Shown piece by piece: positions 41,646 through 51,933 of a stretch of 64,000 nt of DNA (positions are counted from its first letter, which is position 1; each line of letters begins with the position of its first letter). Under the pieces are notes generated by a model. The model saw only the letters and a program-made list of their open reading frames with translations. It made no database searches and had not been told where the DNA came from. This DNA comes from Azospirillum sp. TSH58. GTDB taxonomy: Bacteria > Pseudomonadota > Alphaproteobacteria > Azospirillales > Azospirillaceae. Location of the stretch: positions 157,001 through 221,000 of the forward strand of contig NZ_CP022366.1 in NCBI RefSeq assembly GCF_003119115.1, read 5' to 3'. The position numbers and the translations under genes were made by a program.

Positions 41646-44011
41646 GCCGCACCCCGCTGGCCCGCGATGGCGGAGAGAATGACCTCCGGCGTCATCGGCG
41701 CGTTCGTCACGATGACTCCCAGCGGCTTCAGCGCGTCGTTGATGGCGTTGCAGATCGCGGCCGGCGGGGCGATGGCGCCGCCCTCGCCGATGCCCTTCAC
41801 GCCGAACTCGGTGTAGGGCGAGGGCGTCAGCATGTGGATGATCCTCACGTGCGGGACCTCGGTGAATCCGGGGATCAGGTAATCCGCGAAGGTGGAGGCG
41901 AGCGGCTGGCCCTCCGCGTCGTAGGGCATCCGCTCGTAGAGCGCGGTGCCGACGCCCTGGGCGACGCCGCCGTAGATCTGGCCGTCGACGACCATCGGGT
42001 TGACCATGGTCCCGGCGTCCTCGACCACCACGTAATCGAGGATCTCGACCTGCCCGATCTCCGGGTCCACGGCCACCGCCACGGCGTGGGTGGCGTAGGA
42101 GAAGGTGCCGTGGTCGCTGCCCGGCTTGTAGCCGGCGGTGACCTCCAGCCCGCCCCGGTCGACGTCGGCGGGGAGGAGCTGCGGCGCGCGGTACCAGGTG
42201 TGGGCGATCTCGCGGATGGTCACCGCGGCGGCCCCGGCCTTCACCGCACCACCCTCCAGCACCACCCCGTCCGGACCGGCCTGCATCAGGTGCGCGCCGA
42301 TCCGGCACAGCCGCTCGGCGAGCGTGCGGCAGGCGGTGGCGACGGCGCCGCCAGCCATGACCATGCTGCGCGACCCCCAGGTGCCCGTCGAATAGGGCGT
42401 CAGGCCGGTGTCGCCATGCACCAGCTTGATCTTCTCCAGCGGGATGCCCAGCACCTCGTGCGCGACCTGGGCGAAGGTGGTCTCCATGCTCTGGCCGTGC
42501 GACTGCACGCCGACGCGCAGTTCCAGCCCGCCGTCCGGAGTGATGCGGGCCTGCGCCTGCTCGTGCCCCGGCACCATGGGGATGCCCCAGCCGTGATAGA
42601 CGGCGGTGCCGTGGGCCGACTGCTCGCAATAGGTGGCGAAGCCGACGCCGATCAGCCGACCATCCGGCTCTCCGTTTTTCTGGCGGGCGCGCCAGCCCTC
42701 CAGCTCGATGGCGGCGACGGCGCGGCGGACGGATTCGGGATAGTCGCCGCTGTCGAAATGCTTCTTCGTCACATTGTCGAAGGGCATCTTCTCCGGCGGG
42801 ACGAGATTCTCCAGCCGGACCTGCCACGGCTCCCGCCCCACGGCGTCGGCGACGGCGTCGATCATCTGCTCCATGGCGAAGCACACGCCGGTGCGCGCCA
42901 CGCCGCGGTAGGGGACGATGGGCGGCTTGTTGGTGCAGACGGAGAAGGTGCGGCAGCGGTAATGCGCGAAATCGTAGGGGCCGGGCAGGATGCTGCCGAC
43001 CTGTGCGGCCTCCAGGCAGGCCGAGAAGGGATAGACGGAGTAGGCCCCGGCATCGACCCAGGCGTCGGCCTCGATCCCCAGCAGCCGCCCGCGCGCGTCG
43101 GCGTAGGCGGTGATCTCGTAATGATGCTCGCGGGCGTTGGCGGCGGCGACCAGATGCTCCCGCCGGTCCTCGGTCCAGCGGACGGGGCGGTCGAGCCGCA
43201 TGGCGATCCAGGCGGCCACGATCTCCTCCGGCTGGAGCAGGCCCTTCCAGCCGAAGCCACCGCCGACGTCCGGCGCCACCACGCGGATCAGCCCCTGGTC
43301 GAGGTCCAGGCATTCCGACAGGCCGGCGCGCACGATGTGCGGCATCTGGGTCGAGGTGGTCAGGACGAGCTGTTCGACGTGGCGGTCCCAATGGGCGACC
43401 ACGCCCTTGCCCTCCAGCGGCACCATGCACTGGCGCGCCGTGCGGATGGTGCGCGACACCTTGACCGGGGCGGTGGCGGCGATCTCCGCGATGTTCCCGC
43501 CGACGTTGGTCTCCAGGAACACGTTGTCCGGCCAGTGGTCGTGCACCTTCGGCGCGCCCGGCGTCACCGCCTCCAGCATGTCGGAATTCACCGGCAGCTC
43601 GGCGTAATCGACGAAGACGGAGGCCGCGATGTCCTCGGCCTCGGCGCGGGTGGCGGCGACGCAGACGGCCACCGGCTCGCCGACGAAGCGCACCTTGCCG
43701 TCGGCCAGCGCCGGCTGCTCCGACACCTTGAAGCCGGGCAGGCCCGAGACGGCGCGGATCGGCTTGACGCCGCCCGCCGCCAGATCCGCCCAGGTGAAGA
43801 CGGCGCCGCGGTGCTCCTCGGGGATCTCGATGCCGGTGATGGTGGCATGGGCGACCGGGCTGCGCACGAAGGCCAATTCCTTCATGCCGACCAGGGCGAT
43901 GTCGCCGACGAAGCGGCCCCGCCCGCGCAGCAGCCGGTCGTCCTCCTTGCGGCGGACCCTGGCGCCCACACCGGAACCGGCGCCCGAGCCGGTGGTGGAA
44001 ACCTCTCCCAT
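41642..44011 (-). CDS. Molybdenum hydroxylase large subunit (CoxL-like)
   Basis: A 789-residue molybdopterin-cytosine-dinucleotide subunit. Motifs include VAPDVGGGFGWKGLLQPEEI, the active-site loop PYRGVARTGVCFAMEQMIDA (form-II-like, not the AYRCSFR loop of true CO dehydrogenase), 'GQSMETTFAQVAHEVLG' and the catalytic Glu in GVKGIGEGGAIAPPAAICNA. It should hydroxylate an N-heteroaromatic or aldehyde, not CO. Given the nic genes at 59-64 kb, which lack their first enzyme, nicotinate 6-hydroxylation is one possibility. The HpxW/HpxZ/DUF1116 neighbours favour an oxamate-yielding heterocycle. Neither can be settled from sequence. Confidence 0.9.
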   Translation of the reverse strand: MGEVSTTGSGAGSGVGARVRRKEDDRLLRGRGRFVGDIALVGMKELAFVRSPVAHATITGIEIPEEHRGAVFTWADLAAGGVKPIRAVSGLPGFKVSEQPALADGKVRFVGEPVAVCVAATRAEAEDIAASVFVDYAELPVNSDMLEAVTPGAPKVHDHWPDNVFLETNVGGNIAEIAATAPVKVSRTIRTARQCMVPLEGKGVVAHWDRHVEQLVLTTSTQMPHIVRAGLSECLDLDQGLIRVVAPDVGGGFGWKGLLQPEEIVAAWIAMRLDRPVRWTEDRREHLVAAANAREHHYEITAYADARGRLLGIEADAWVDAGAYSVYPFSACLEAAQVGSILPGPYDFAHYRCRTFSVCTNKPPIVPYRGVARTGVCFAMEQMIDAVADAVGREPWQVRLENLVPPEKMPFDNVTKKHFDSGDYPESVRRAVAAIELEGWRARQKNGEPDGRLIGVGFATYCEQSAHGTAVYHGWGIPMVPGHEQAQARITPDGGLELRVGVQSHGQSMETTFAQVAHEVLGIPLEKIKLVHGDTGLTPYSTGTWGSRSMVMAGGAVATACRTLAERLCRIGAHLMQAGPDGVVLEGGAVKAGAAAVTIREIAHTWYRAPQLLPADVDRGGLEVTAGYKPGSDHGTFSYATHAVAVAVDPEIGQVEILDYVVVEDAGTMVNPMVVDGQIYGGVAQGVGTALYERMPYDAEGQPLASTFADYLIPGFTEVPHVRIIHMLTPSPYTEFGVKGIGEGGAIAPPAAICNAINDALKPLGVIVTNAPMTPEVILSAIAGQRGAA

Positions 44012-44032
44012 TCCCTGACCCTCTCTTTTTTC

Positions 44033-44723
<691 letters not shown>

Positions 44724-44737
<14 letters not shown>

Positions 44738-45527
44738 GCTTCACCCCCTGGCCCAGATAGGCCTGGATCACGTCCGGGTTGGCGCGGATGACCTCCGGCG
44801 GGCCTTCGGCGATGATGCGCCCGTGGTTCAGAACCACCACGCGGTCGGAGATGGTCATGACCATGCGCATGTCGTGCTCCACCAGCAGGATGGTCACGCC
44901 GCGGTCGCGGATGCGCTGGACGACGCCCATGAAAGCCTCCGTCTCCGACGGGTTCAGCCCGGCGGCGGGCTCGTCCAGCAGCAGCAGCTTCGGGTCGGCG
45001 GCCAGCGCGATGGCGATGCCGAGCAACCGCTGCTCGCCGTAGGCGAGGTTGCCGGCCAGCTCGTCGGCGCGGTGCGACAGGCCGACGAAGGCCAGGATCT
45101 CCGCCACCGCCGCCCGCATCCGCTCCGTCTCCACCCGCACCGAGGCGAGCCGCAGCAGCGCCCCCCAGGTCTCCGCCCGGCCCTGCCGGTGCATCCCGGT
45201 CAGCACGTTGTCGAAGACGGTGCAGCCGGCGAAGATGCTGGTGCGCTGGAAGGTGCGCACGACGCCCAAGCCCGCGATGCGGTTGGAGGACAGGCGCGTC
45301 AGGTCGGTGCCGCGGAACAGCACGTTCCCGCCGGTCGGCTTCAGGAAGCCGGTGATGACGTTGAAGGCCGTCGTCTTGCCAGCACCATTGGGGCCGATCA
45401 GGCTGACGATCTCCCCCTCCGGCACGGCGAAGCTCATCGAGGCGATGGCGATCAGGCCGCTGAAATGAACGGCGACCTCGCGAACCTCGAGGATCGGCGC
45501 GGCGGATTCATCGAGGGCAAGGCTCAT
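44724..45527 (-). CDS. livG: HAAT-type ABC transporter ATPase LivG
   Basis: A 267-residue ATPase with Walker A GPNGAGKTT, 'GLGVVRTFQRTSIFAGCTVFDNVLTGMH', a degenerate signature LAYGEQRLLGIAIALAADPK and Walker B LLLLDEPAAGLNPSET, all characteristic of LivG. The ATG at 45527 (MSLALDES) overlaps the LivM stop by four bases; the longer frame upstream lies within livM and is rejected. Forms the ATPase pair with LivF. Confidence 0.92.
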
Positions 45528-46561
45528 GCCGAGGTCTCCTTGCGCAGGCCCAGCGCCGTGGCGGCGACGCGCTTGCGGCGGCCGGCGAACCAGTTCTTGA
45601 CCGCCGGGACGATGCCCTGCGGCAGGAAGAAGACGACCACGATCATCGCGACGCCGTAGATGATCCACTGCACCTCGGGCCGCGCCACCTCGCGCAGCAC
45701 CTCGGGCAGGATGCCGAAGGCGAGGCCGCCGACGATCGGTCCGGCCAGCGTGCCCTTGCCGCCCGTCACCACCATGATGACCATGGTCACCGTGTAGATG
45801 AACATGAAGACGTCCGGATCGACGATGCGGATGTAGTGGGTGTAGAGGCCACCCGCGGCCCCGGCCATGCCCGCCGCGATCACCGTGGCGACGACCAGAT
45901 AGCGCGTCACGTCGATGCCGACCGAGCGCGCCAGCGACTCGTTCTCGCGCAGCGCCACCAGCGCCCGGCCCACCCGCGACTGCACCAGCCGCTGGATCAC
46001 CAGGAAGCAGACCACCGCGACCGCCAGCACCAGAAGGTAGTTGTATTCCTTCCTGTAGAGCGGGATCACCCCGTCCCACGGCAGCCAGACCGACAGCGGC
46101 GGGATGTTGTTCAGCGCCATCGGCCCTTCGGTCAAATCCACCCAGTTCAGCGCGACCATGCGCATGACCTGGGCGAAGCTGATGGTGACGATGACGAAGT
46201 AGGCCCCGCGCACCCGGAAGGCGAGCTTGCCGATCAGGAAGCCGAACAGCGCCGCCACCAGGATGCCGCCGAGGAAGGCCACCCACACCGGCTGCGGCCC
46301 CAGCACGAAGGGCTCCGCCCCGCCGAGGTCGAGGTCGAAGCCCAGCGACAGCAGCGCGCTGGTGTAGGCGCCGATGCCGAAGAAGGCGATGTGGCCGAGG
46401 CTGAGTTGCCCGGTGTAGCCGAGCAGCAGGTTCAGGCTCATCGCCCCGATGATGAAGATGCCGGTCGAGGTCAGGACGTAGAGGATGTACTGGTCGCCCA
46501 GCCACAGCGGCCCGACCGCCATGACCAGCACGAACAGCCAGGGGAGGAGACGCGTCGTCAT
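45524..46561 (-). CDS. livM: HAAT-type ABC transporter permease LivM
   Basis: A 345-residue membrane protein with about nine helices. LivM motifs are 'LNLLLGYTGQLSLGHIAFFGIGAYTSALLS', 'FRVRGAYFVIVTISFAQVMRMVALNWVDLTEGPMAL', 'ALRENESLARSVGIDVTRYLVVATVIAAGMAGAAGGLY' and 'TVTMVIMVVTGGKGTLAGPIVGG'. The N-terminus forms a clean signal-anchor. Both ends overlap the neighbouring liv genes by four bases, showing one operon. Confidence 0.92.
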   Translation of the reverse strand: MTTRLLPWLFVLVMAVGPLWLGDQYILYVLTSTGIFIIGAMSLNLLLGYTGQLSLGHIAFFGIGAYTSALLSLGFDLDLGGAEPFVLGPQPVWVAFLGGILVAALFGFLIGKLAFRVRGAYFVIVTISFAQVMRMVALNWVDLTEGPMALNNIPPLSVWLPWDGVIPLYRKEYNYLLVLAVAVVCFLVIQRLVQSRVGRALVALRENESLARSVGIDVTRYLVVATVIAAGMAGAAGGLYTHYIRIVDPDVFMFIYTVTMVIMVVTGGKGTLAGPIVGGLAFGILPEVLREVARPEVQWIIYGVAMIVVVFFLPQGIVPAVKNWFAGRRKRVAATALGLRKETSA

Positions 46562-47430
46562 CCGATCCGCTCCTTCATGGCGAAGAGACCCTGAGGCCGC
46601 ACGATCAGCACGGCGATGATCAGCAGGAAGCCCATGGCGTCGCGGTAGCCCGACGACAGGTAGCCGGCGCCGAACTCCTCGGCGAGCGCCAGGACGAAGC
46701 CGCCGATGGTGGCGCCGGGGATGTTGCCCAGCCCGCCCAGGATGACGATGGCGAAGGCCTTCAGCGCCACCAGATCGCCCATGGTCGGGGTGACCACGAA
46801 GATCGGGCCGAGCAGCGCCCCCGCCGTGGCGGCGAGGCCGGAGCCGAGCGCGAAGGTCAGCGTGTACATCAGCCCGCGGTTGACGCCCATCAGCGCCGCC
46901 GTGTCCGGGTCCTGGAAGGTGGCGCGCATGGCCACGCCGAGCTTCGTCCGGTTGATGAGCAGGTAGAAGCCGCCGAGCAGGAGCAGCGCCACGCCCAGGA
47001 CGAACAGCCGGTTCATGCCCACCGACACCGACCCGATCACCACCGGCTCGGTCGGGAAGGGGCTGGGCACGGACTTCGCCACACCGCCCCAGACCAGCTG
47101 CTCGCCGGCCTGCATGGCGATGCCGGCGCCGATCATCACCAGCATGGTGGTGTCGATGTCCGCGCCCTTCAGCGGGCGCAGCAGCGTGAATTCGATCAGC
47201 GCGCCCAGCGCCATGCCCAACACGGCGGCCATCGCCAGGGACATGAAGAAGTTCAGCCCCATCATCCCGGCCAGCATGTAGGCCATGTAGGCGCCGAAGG
47301 TGTAAAGCTCGCCATGGGTGAAGTTGACCACGCGCATGATGCCGAAGATCAGCGTCAGGCCGATTCCCAGCAGCGCGTAGGTCCCCCCCAGGACCACGGC
47401 GTTCAAAAGGTGCTGCAGATGAGCTTCCAC
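46558..47430 (-). CDS. livH: HAAT-type ABC transporter permease LivH
   Basis: A 290-residue membrane protein with eight hydrophobic helices and LivH motifs: 'LNAVVLGGTYALLGIGLTLIFGIMRVVNFTHGELYTFGAY', 'LGVAMRATFQDPDTAALMGVNRGLMYTLTFALGSGLAATAGALLG' and 'LKAFAIVILGGLGNIPGATIGGFVLALAEEF'. It forms the heterodimeric channel with LivM. A gap containing a degenerate inverted repeat separates it from the upstream binding-protein gene. Confidence 0.92.
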   Translation of the reverse strand: MEAHLQHLLNAVVLGGTYALLGIGLTLIFGIMRVVNFTHGELYTFGAYMAYMLAGMMGLNFFMSLAMAAVLGMALGALIEFTLLRPLKGADIDTTMLVMIGAGIAMQAGEQLVWGGVAKSVPSPFPTEPVVIGSVSVGMNRLFVLGVALLLLGGFYLLINRTKLGVAMRATFQDPDTAALMGVNRGLMYTLTFALGSGLAATAGALLGPIFVVTPTMGDLVALKAFAIVILGGLGNIPGATIGGFVLALAEEFGAGYLSSGYRDAMGFLLIIAVLIVRPQGLFAMKERIG

Positions 47431-47446
47431 CGCGTGTCTCCTTACT

Positions 47447-47550
47447 TCCCCTCTCCCGTCCCGGGAGAGGGTGACGCCGAAGGCGACGGGTGAGGGTCGC
47501 CCGAGGATTGGTGCCTGCTTCTCGGCAGCACCCTCACCCTTCCCACGCCT
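47447..47550. repeat. GC-rich intergenic inverted repeat, type B copy 3 (degenerate)
   Basis: CCCCTCTCCCGTCCCGGGAG with 'AGGGTGACGCCGAAGGCGACGGGTGAGGG' on the left is mirrored only partly by 'CACCCTCACCCTTCCCACGC' on the right. It lies between livH and the binding-protein gene. A small GCCTGCGGCGCGGGC hairpin remnant follows at about 47547-47561. Confidence 0.6.
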
Positions 47551-47577
47551 GCGGCGCGGGCGTTTGAAAGGAGGGCC

Positions 47578-48732
47578 TTACGGCATCGTCACCTTGCCGT
47601 CCTTCACCTGGACGACATAGACGTTGGCCTCGTTCTGGCCGCTTTCCTTGCCCTCCGGGCCGTCCTTCTTGAAGGCGATGTCGCCGTTCACGCCGTCCAG
47701 CTTGACGGTCCACAGCGCGTCGCGGATGGCCTGCGGCTCGGCCTTGCCGGCCGTCTTGATGGCTTCCACGATGGTCATGATGCCGTCGTAGCCGCGGTAG
47801 CCCTCGGTCAGGCCGGCGAAGTCGTAGCCCTTCTTGTTCCAGCCATCGACGAAGGTCTTGGCGACCGTCGGGTGCACCGCCTTCTCCGGGAACCAGGGGG
47901 CGAAGAACAGCGTGAAGTAGCCGCCGTCCGCCGCGGCACCCGCCTGCGCGATGAGCTGGTCGGGGGAGGAGGAGCCGCCGTTGGTGATGACCCGGTGCGG
48001 CAGGCGCAGCTCCGCCGCCTGCTTGAGGATCAGGGTGATCTGCTCGACGCCGGTGGTGACGAACAGCGTGTCGCCGCCCGACTGCTTGATGCTGGAGAGC
48101 TGGGCCGACAGGTCGGTGGCCTCCGGCGCCATCGTCTCGGTGACGCCGATCTTGACGCCCTTGGCCTGGAGCATCTTGCGGAACTCGTCGGCCGAGCCGC
48201 GGCCGAAGTCGTTGTTCACCGCTAGGAAATCGGCCTTCTGGATGGCCGGCTGGAAGTGGTCCAGCTTCTCCGCGAAGGACTTGGCCTCCATGGCGGAGGT
48301 CGGGGCGATGCGGAAGACCCACGGGTTGCCCGAGGTGGTGATCTTGGTCGAGGAGGAGGTCTCCACCACCATCGGCACGCCGTACTCCACCAGCTTCGGC
48401 ATCACCGCCAGGGTGAAGGTGGAACTCCAGGCGCCCATCAGCACCGGGACCTTGTCGCGCACGATCAGCTTCTCGGCGGAGGCGACGGCTTCCTTCGGAT
48501 TGCTCTTGTTGTCCTCGATGATCAGCTGGATCTTCTTGCCGAGAACGCCGCCGTTGGCGTTGACGATCTCCTCCGCCACCCGCGCGCCGTTGGCGACGTA
48601 GTTGCCCGACGCGGCGACCGCGCCGGTCAGCGGCTGGGTCACGCCGATCTTGATCGTCTCCTGCGCAAAGGCCACGCCCGGCGCCAGCAGCGCGGCGCTC
48701 AGCAGCAACGCCGTGGTCTTCATCGTCCGCAT
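47578..48732 (-). CDS. HAAT-type ABC transporter binding protein
   Basis: A 384-residue periplasmic protein. The signal peptide is MRTMKTTALLLSAALLAPGV-AFA. The mature part is a Peripla_BP_6 (LivJ-like) domain: 'ETIKIGVTQPLTGAVAASGNYVANGARVAEEIVNANGGVLGKKIQLIIEDNKSNPKEAVASAEKLI', 'LMGAWSSTFTLAVMPKLVEYGVPMVVETSSS' and 'NDFGRGSADEFRKMLQAKG'. It differs from amino-acid binders in its ligand-contact segments, as expected for catabolic-cluster HAAT proteins that take aromatic acids, urea or amides. The ligand is unknown; genetic linkage points to the hydroxylase substrate. Confidence 0.9.
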   Translation of the reverse strand: MRTMKTTALLLSAALLAPGVAFAQETIKIGVTQPLTGAVAASGNYVANGARVAEEIVNANGGVLGKKIQLIIEDNKSNPKEAVASAEKLIVRDKVPVLMGAWSSTFTLAVMPKLVEYGVPMVVETSSSTKITTSGNPWVFRIAPTSAMEAKSFAEKLDHFQPAIQKADFLAVNNDFGRGSADEFRKMLQAKGVKIGVTETMAPEATDLSAQLSSIKQSGGDTLFVTTGVEQITLILKQAAELRLPHRVITNGGSSSPDQLIAQAGAAADGGYFTLFFAPWFPEKAVHPTVAKTFVDGWNKKGYDFAGLTEGYRGYDGIMTIVEAIKTAGKAEPQAIRDALWTVKLDGVNGDIAFKKDGPEGKESGQNEANVYVVQVKDGKVTMP

Positions 48733-48805
48733 GTCGTCTAGCCCCCTCTTTTTGATTTGAACCGTCAGTAGGCGGCGGTCACTTGGTGGTGGTCACCCGG
48801 TGGAT

Positions 48806-50395
48806 TCACCAGGCGGCGACCGCGCCGTCGCTGCGGGGATCGGTCGCCCCCTCCAGCGTTCCGTCGGCATGGCGGACGATGGCGCCCGCATGCCCCATGG
48901 TGCTCGTGTAAGGATCGAGCAGCTCGACTTCGTGCCCGGCGTCGCGCAGGGCGGCGACCAGGGCGGGGTCGAAGCGGTTTTCCAGCTTCAGCGTCACGCT
49001 GTCCTCGCCCCAGGTGCGGCCGAGCAGCCAGCGCGGCGCCGTGACGGCGGCCTGCAGGCCCTGCCCGAACATCGCGTAGCGGGAGAAGACGGCGGCCTGC
49101 GTCTGCGGCTGCCCCTCCCCGCCCATGGTGCCGTAGACCATGCCGCGCCCGTCGTCGAAGCGGGCCATCGCCGGGTTCAGCGTGTGGAAGGGCTTGCGCC
49201 CCGGCGCCAGCGCGTTCCAGCCGTCCTCCGCCAGACGGAAGGAGGCGCCGCGGTTCTGCCAGGTGATCCCGGTCTCCGGCAGGACGAGGCCGGAGCCGAA
49301 TTCGAAATAGACGCTCTGGATCATGCTGACGGCGCGGCCCTGCCCGTCGATCACGCCCAGCCACACCGTGTCGCCGGGCTTGGCGACATGCGGCCAGGGC
49401 AGCGCGCGGGCGCGGTCGATGTTCGCCGCCAGACCGTCCAGCACGGCGGCGTCGAGGAAGCTCTGCGCCTCCCGCCCCATGTAGGCCGGGTCGCCGACCT
49501 CGCGGTCGCGCACCAGGAAGGCCTGCTTGGTCGCCTCGATCAGTCCGTGGATGTGGTCGAAGCCCTCGCCCTCCGTCACGCCCAGCCGGTCGAACAGCGC
49601 GAGGATCATCAGCGAGGCCAGACCCTGCGTCGGCGGCGGGTGGTTGAACAGCCGCGCCCCGCGCACGCCGACCGACAGGGCCGGGCGGCGGTGCGCCGCG
49701 TGAGCGGCCAGATCCGCCGCGTCCACCGGCGACCCGGCGCGCTCCAGATCCGCCGCGATGGATGCGGCGAGCGGCCCGCGGTAGAAGCTGTCCAGCCCCT
49801 CCGCCGCCAGCCGGCGCAGCGTGGCGGCCAGCGCCGGCTGCTTCAGCGTGGAGCCTTCCAGCGGCACGGCGCCGCCCGGCAGGAAGGTGTCCTTGAAGCC
49901 GGGAACGTCCTTCAGCTCGTGCAGCTTCTGGCGGGTCAGCCTCTCCTGGCTGGCGGTGACCGGGATGCCCTGCTCGGCGTGGGCAATGGCCTCCTCCAGG
50001 ATGCGGGCGAGCGGCAGCGGGTCGGCCCAGCCGGCGCTGACCGCCAGCGCCTCGCGCCAGCCGTCGATGGTGCCGGCGACCGTGTTCGCCGCCAGCGGCC
50101 CGCGCCAGGGCACCGTCGCGTGGCCGCGGCGCCGGTAGAGGTCGAGCGAGACGGCCTTGCCCGCCCCGCCGCAGGCGTCGATGGCGACGGGGTCGCGCCC
50201 CGGCTCGGCGATCAGCCAGAAGCCGTCGCCGCCGATGCCGGTCATGTGCGGGTAGACGACGGCCAGCGCCGCGGCGACCGCGACCGCCGCCTCGACGGCG
50301 GTGCCGCCGTCGCGCAGGATCTGGAGGCCGGCCTGGCTGGCGAGATGATGCGGGGAGGTGACCATTCCCCGGCGGCTGCGCGGCGTGTTCAGCAT
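48806..50395 (-). CDS. hpxW: Oxamate amidohydrolase-like Ntn hydrolase (HpxW/GGT family)
   Basis: A 529-residue gamma-glutamyltransferase-family protein with no signal peptide, so probably cytosolic. The N-half has HHLASQAGLQILRDGGTAVE and 'VVYPHMTGIGGDGFWLI'; the nucleophile Thr that starts the small subunit after self-cleavage is about residue 343 in 'GDTVWLGVIDGQGRAVSMIQSVYFEFGSGLV', and the C-half has 'GTMGGEGQPQTQAAVFSRY'. The length (HpxW is about 527) and lack of the GGT lid fit HpxW, which hydrolyses oxamate to oxalate and ammonia, better than glutathione-processing GGT. The HpxZ-like gene 10 kb downstream in the same operon supports this. The exact substrate is inferred. Confidence 0.78.
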   Translation of the reverse strand: MLNTPRSRRGMVTSPHHLASQAGLQILRDGGTAVEAAVAVAAALAVVYPHMTGIGGDGFWLIAEPGRDPVAIDACGGAGKAVSLDLYRRRGHATVPWRGPLAANTVAGTIDGWREALAVSAGWADPLPLARILEEAIAHAEQGIPVTASQERLTRQKLHELKDVPGFKDTFLPGGAVPLEGSTLKQPALAATLRRLAAEGLDSFYRGPLAASIAADLERAGSPVDAADLAAHAAHRRPALSVGVRGARLFNHPPPTQGLASLMILALFDRLGVTEGEGFDHIHGLIEATKQAFLVRDREVGDPAYMGREAQSFLDAAVLDGLAANIDRARALPWPHVAKPGDTVWLGVIDGQGRAVSMIQSVYFEFGSGLVLPETGITWQNRGASFRLAEDGWNALAPGRKPFHTLNPAMARFDDGRGMVYGTMGGEGQPQTQAAVFSRYAMFGQGLQAAVTAPRWLLGRTWGEDSVTLKLENRFDPALVAALRDAGHEVELLDPYTSTMGHAGAIVRHADGTLEGATDPRSDGAVAAW

Positions 50396-50402
50396 GGGAA
50401 CC

Positions 50403-51311
50403 TCAGGGAAGAAGGCCGTAGATCATCCGCGCCGCCGTCAGCCCGAGGAACAGGGCGAAGACGCGGCGCAGGACGCGGGTGTCGAGGCTGTGGGCGAGCC
50501 GCGCGCCAAGCGGCGCCATCGCCATGGAGGCCGGCAGGATCAGCGCGAGCCCCAGCAGGTTGACGTAGCCCAGGCTGAAATCCGGGCGGCCCGGCACGTT
50601 CCAGCCGGTCAGCACGAAGCCCACCGTTCCCGGCACGCCGATGATGAAGCCGAGCGCCGCCGCCGTTCCGACCGCGCGGTGGATCGGGTAGCCGAACAGG
50701 GTGAGGATGGGGACGCTGAGCGTGCCGCCGCCGATGCCCATCATGGCGGACATCATGCCGATGCCGCCGGCCAACCCCTGGCGCGGCGCGCCGCTCGGCA
50801 GCCCGTCGGCGATGCGCCAGTCGGCCTTGCCGAACAGCATGTGCAGCGTGACCAGAACCGCCATCGCAGCGAACACCGCCGTCAGCACCGGGCCGCGCAC
50901 CACGCCGGCCACCGCCGTTCCCGCCAGCACGCCGAGGAAGATCGCCGGCCCCCAGGCGCGCAGCAGCTCGCCGTCCACGGCGCCGCGGCGACGGTGGGCG
51001 CGCAGCGAGGTCAGCGAGGTGGCGATGATGGTGGCGAGCGAGGTGCCGACCGCGACGTGCATGCGCACGGCTTCGTCCACGCCCAGCGCGGTGAAGAGAT
51101 GATAGAGCACCGGCACGATCACGATGCCGCCGCCGACCCCCATCAGGCCGGCCGCCAGCCCGGCGAAACCGCCGGCCAGCAGCAGCCCGCCGCCGAGAAT
51201 GGGAAGCTGCGGCACCGCCGCGATCCCCAGCCCGGTCACGGGATGCCCCGCCACAAATGCAGAAACCCTCTCATTTTTATGGATATCCGACTTTTTCCGT
51301 TGGTTTCCCAT
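50403..51311 (-). CDS. TSUP-family permease
   Basis: A membrane protein of about 302 residues with eight hydrophobic segments and the TSUP repeat signatures 'GGFAGLAAGLMGVGGGIVIVPVL' (first half) and 'GMMSAMMGIGGGTLSVPILTLFG' (second half). The family exports or imports sulfonates, sulfite and small organic anions such as oxalate or sulfoacetate. The start is uncertain: ATG 51311 is used; a GTG at 51254 would remove 19 residues and leave the first helix intact, and longer forms have no support. It is seven bases upstream of the HpxW-like gene and likely moves its substrate or product. Confidence 0.8.
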   Translation of the reverse strand: MGNQRKKSDIHKNERVSAFVAGHPVTGLGIAAVPQLPILGGGLLLAGGFAGLAAGLMGVGGGIVIVPVLYHLFTALGVDEAVRMHVAVGTSLATIIATSLTSLRAHRRRGAVDGELLRAWGPAIFLGVLAGTAVAGVVRGPVLTAVFAAMAVLVTLHMLFGKADWRIADGLPSGAPRQGLAGGIGMMSAMMGIGGGTLSVPILTLFGYPIHRAVGTAAALGFIIGVPGTVGFVLTGWNVPGRPDFSLGYVNLLGLALILPASMAMAPLGARLAHSLDTRVLRRVFALFLGLTAARMIYGLLP

Positions 51312-51556
51312 CCCTTTGCGAACGCCGTGCCAACCGGCAGAACACTGCGCATTTCGGTTTGCCGGGAGGGACGGCGCGGCACGGCGTCCGGGCCGGAAAT
51401 CGCCCCAATGTTGGGCAAACGGAGTGAAGGAAGGGCCGCGCGGTTCCTGGAAAGCGCACGCCATTACATTGAAAAACAATCAATAATCGCGAACTCCGGG
51501 CGCCAAGGCCCTCCGCCTCATTCGTGCGCAACCTCTGCCTGTCACGCGGGCATTAA

Positions 51557-51568
51557 TCAGTATACTGA
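51557..51568. promoter_or_regulatory. Operator candidate TCAGTATACTGA (perfect palindrome)
   Basis: A perfect 12-bp palindrome, 366 bases upstream of the amidohydrolase start, repeated at 51727-51738. The TATAC core resembles sites of FCD-type GntR regulators. Confidence 0.55.
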
Positions 51569-51726
51569 CGATCTACCGACGCTTGTGGATCGCCGGCGCA
51601 TGCCCTGCCGCGACGGCCGCCATGCTCCCCTGAAACCCTTCAAAACCCCTGGTTTCCCCCTTGGCGGCTGCGTTCGTGCACAAATCGGCGGCAGGGTGCC
51701 ACGCCATGCCGCCCGACCCTGAATCA

Positions 51727-51738
51727 TCAGTATACTGC
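51727..51738. promoter_or_regulatory. Operator candidate TCAGTATACTGC
   Basis: 11 of 12 bases match the palindrome at 51557; the centres are 170 bases apart, close to 16 helical turns, so looping between two bound dimers is possible. Confidence 0.55.
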
Positions 51739-51933
51739 GGAAAACGGCGCGCCGGAGGGCGGCGGGCGCATGCCGTGGTATGCCGTATTGTGCGTATTTT
51801 GACCACCGACTGCCCAACGGACGGTCATTCGTCAGCATGCTGAAGTTTTGTGCGCCCCGACAAACCCGCCCCGCCCTGGCATGGCCCTTGCTGAAGGGAC
51901 GGCCAGATAAAAATCAGCGCAAGAAGGTGGGTT

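Larger units (their letters stand above)
51312..51933. other. Long divergent intergenic region with paired operators
   Basis: A 622-base gap between the TSUP gene (minus) and the amidohydrolase gene (plus), the longest in the window. Open frames here are short, conflicting and of unusual composition. It holds two copies of a TCAGTATACTG palindrome, listed separately, and an AT-rich patch around 51460-51490. It is most likely a regulatory region for both units. Confidence 0.6.

Noticed and set aside
42841..43320. Large subunit as aerobic CO dehydrogenase CoxL because of the CoxG neighbour
   Set aside because: The active-site loop is PYRGVARTG, not the AYRCSFR loop of true CO dehydrogenase.
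48806..50395. Periplasmic glutathione-processing gamma-glutamyltranspeptidase
   Set aside because: No signal peptide, and the length and neighbours match the oxamate-type HpxW branch better.
51557..51838. Short ORFs on both strands in the 51.3-51.9 kb gap
   Set aside because: They conflict with each other, have no start signals and cross the operator-like palindromes.
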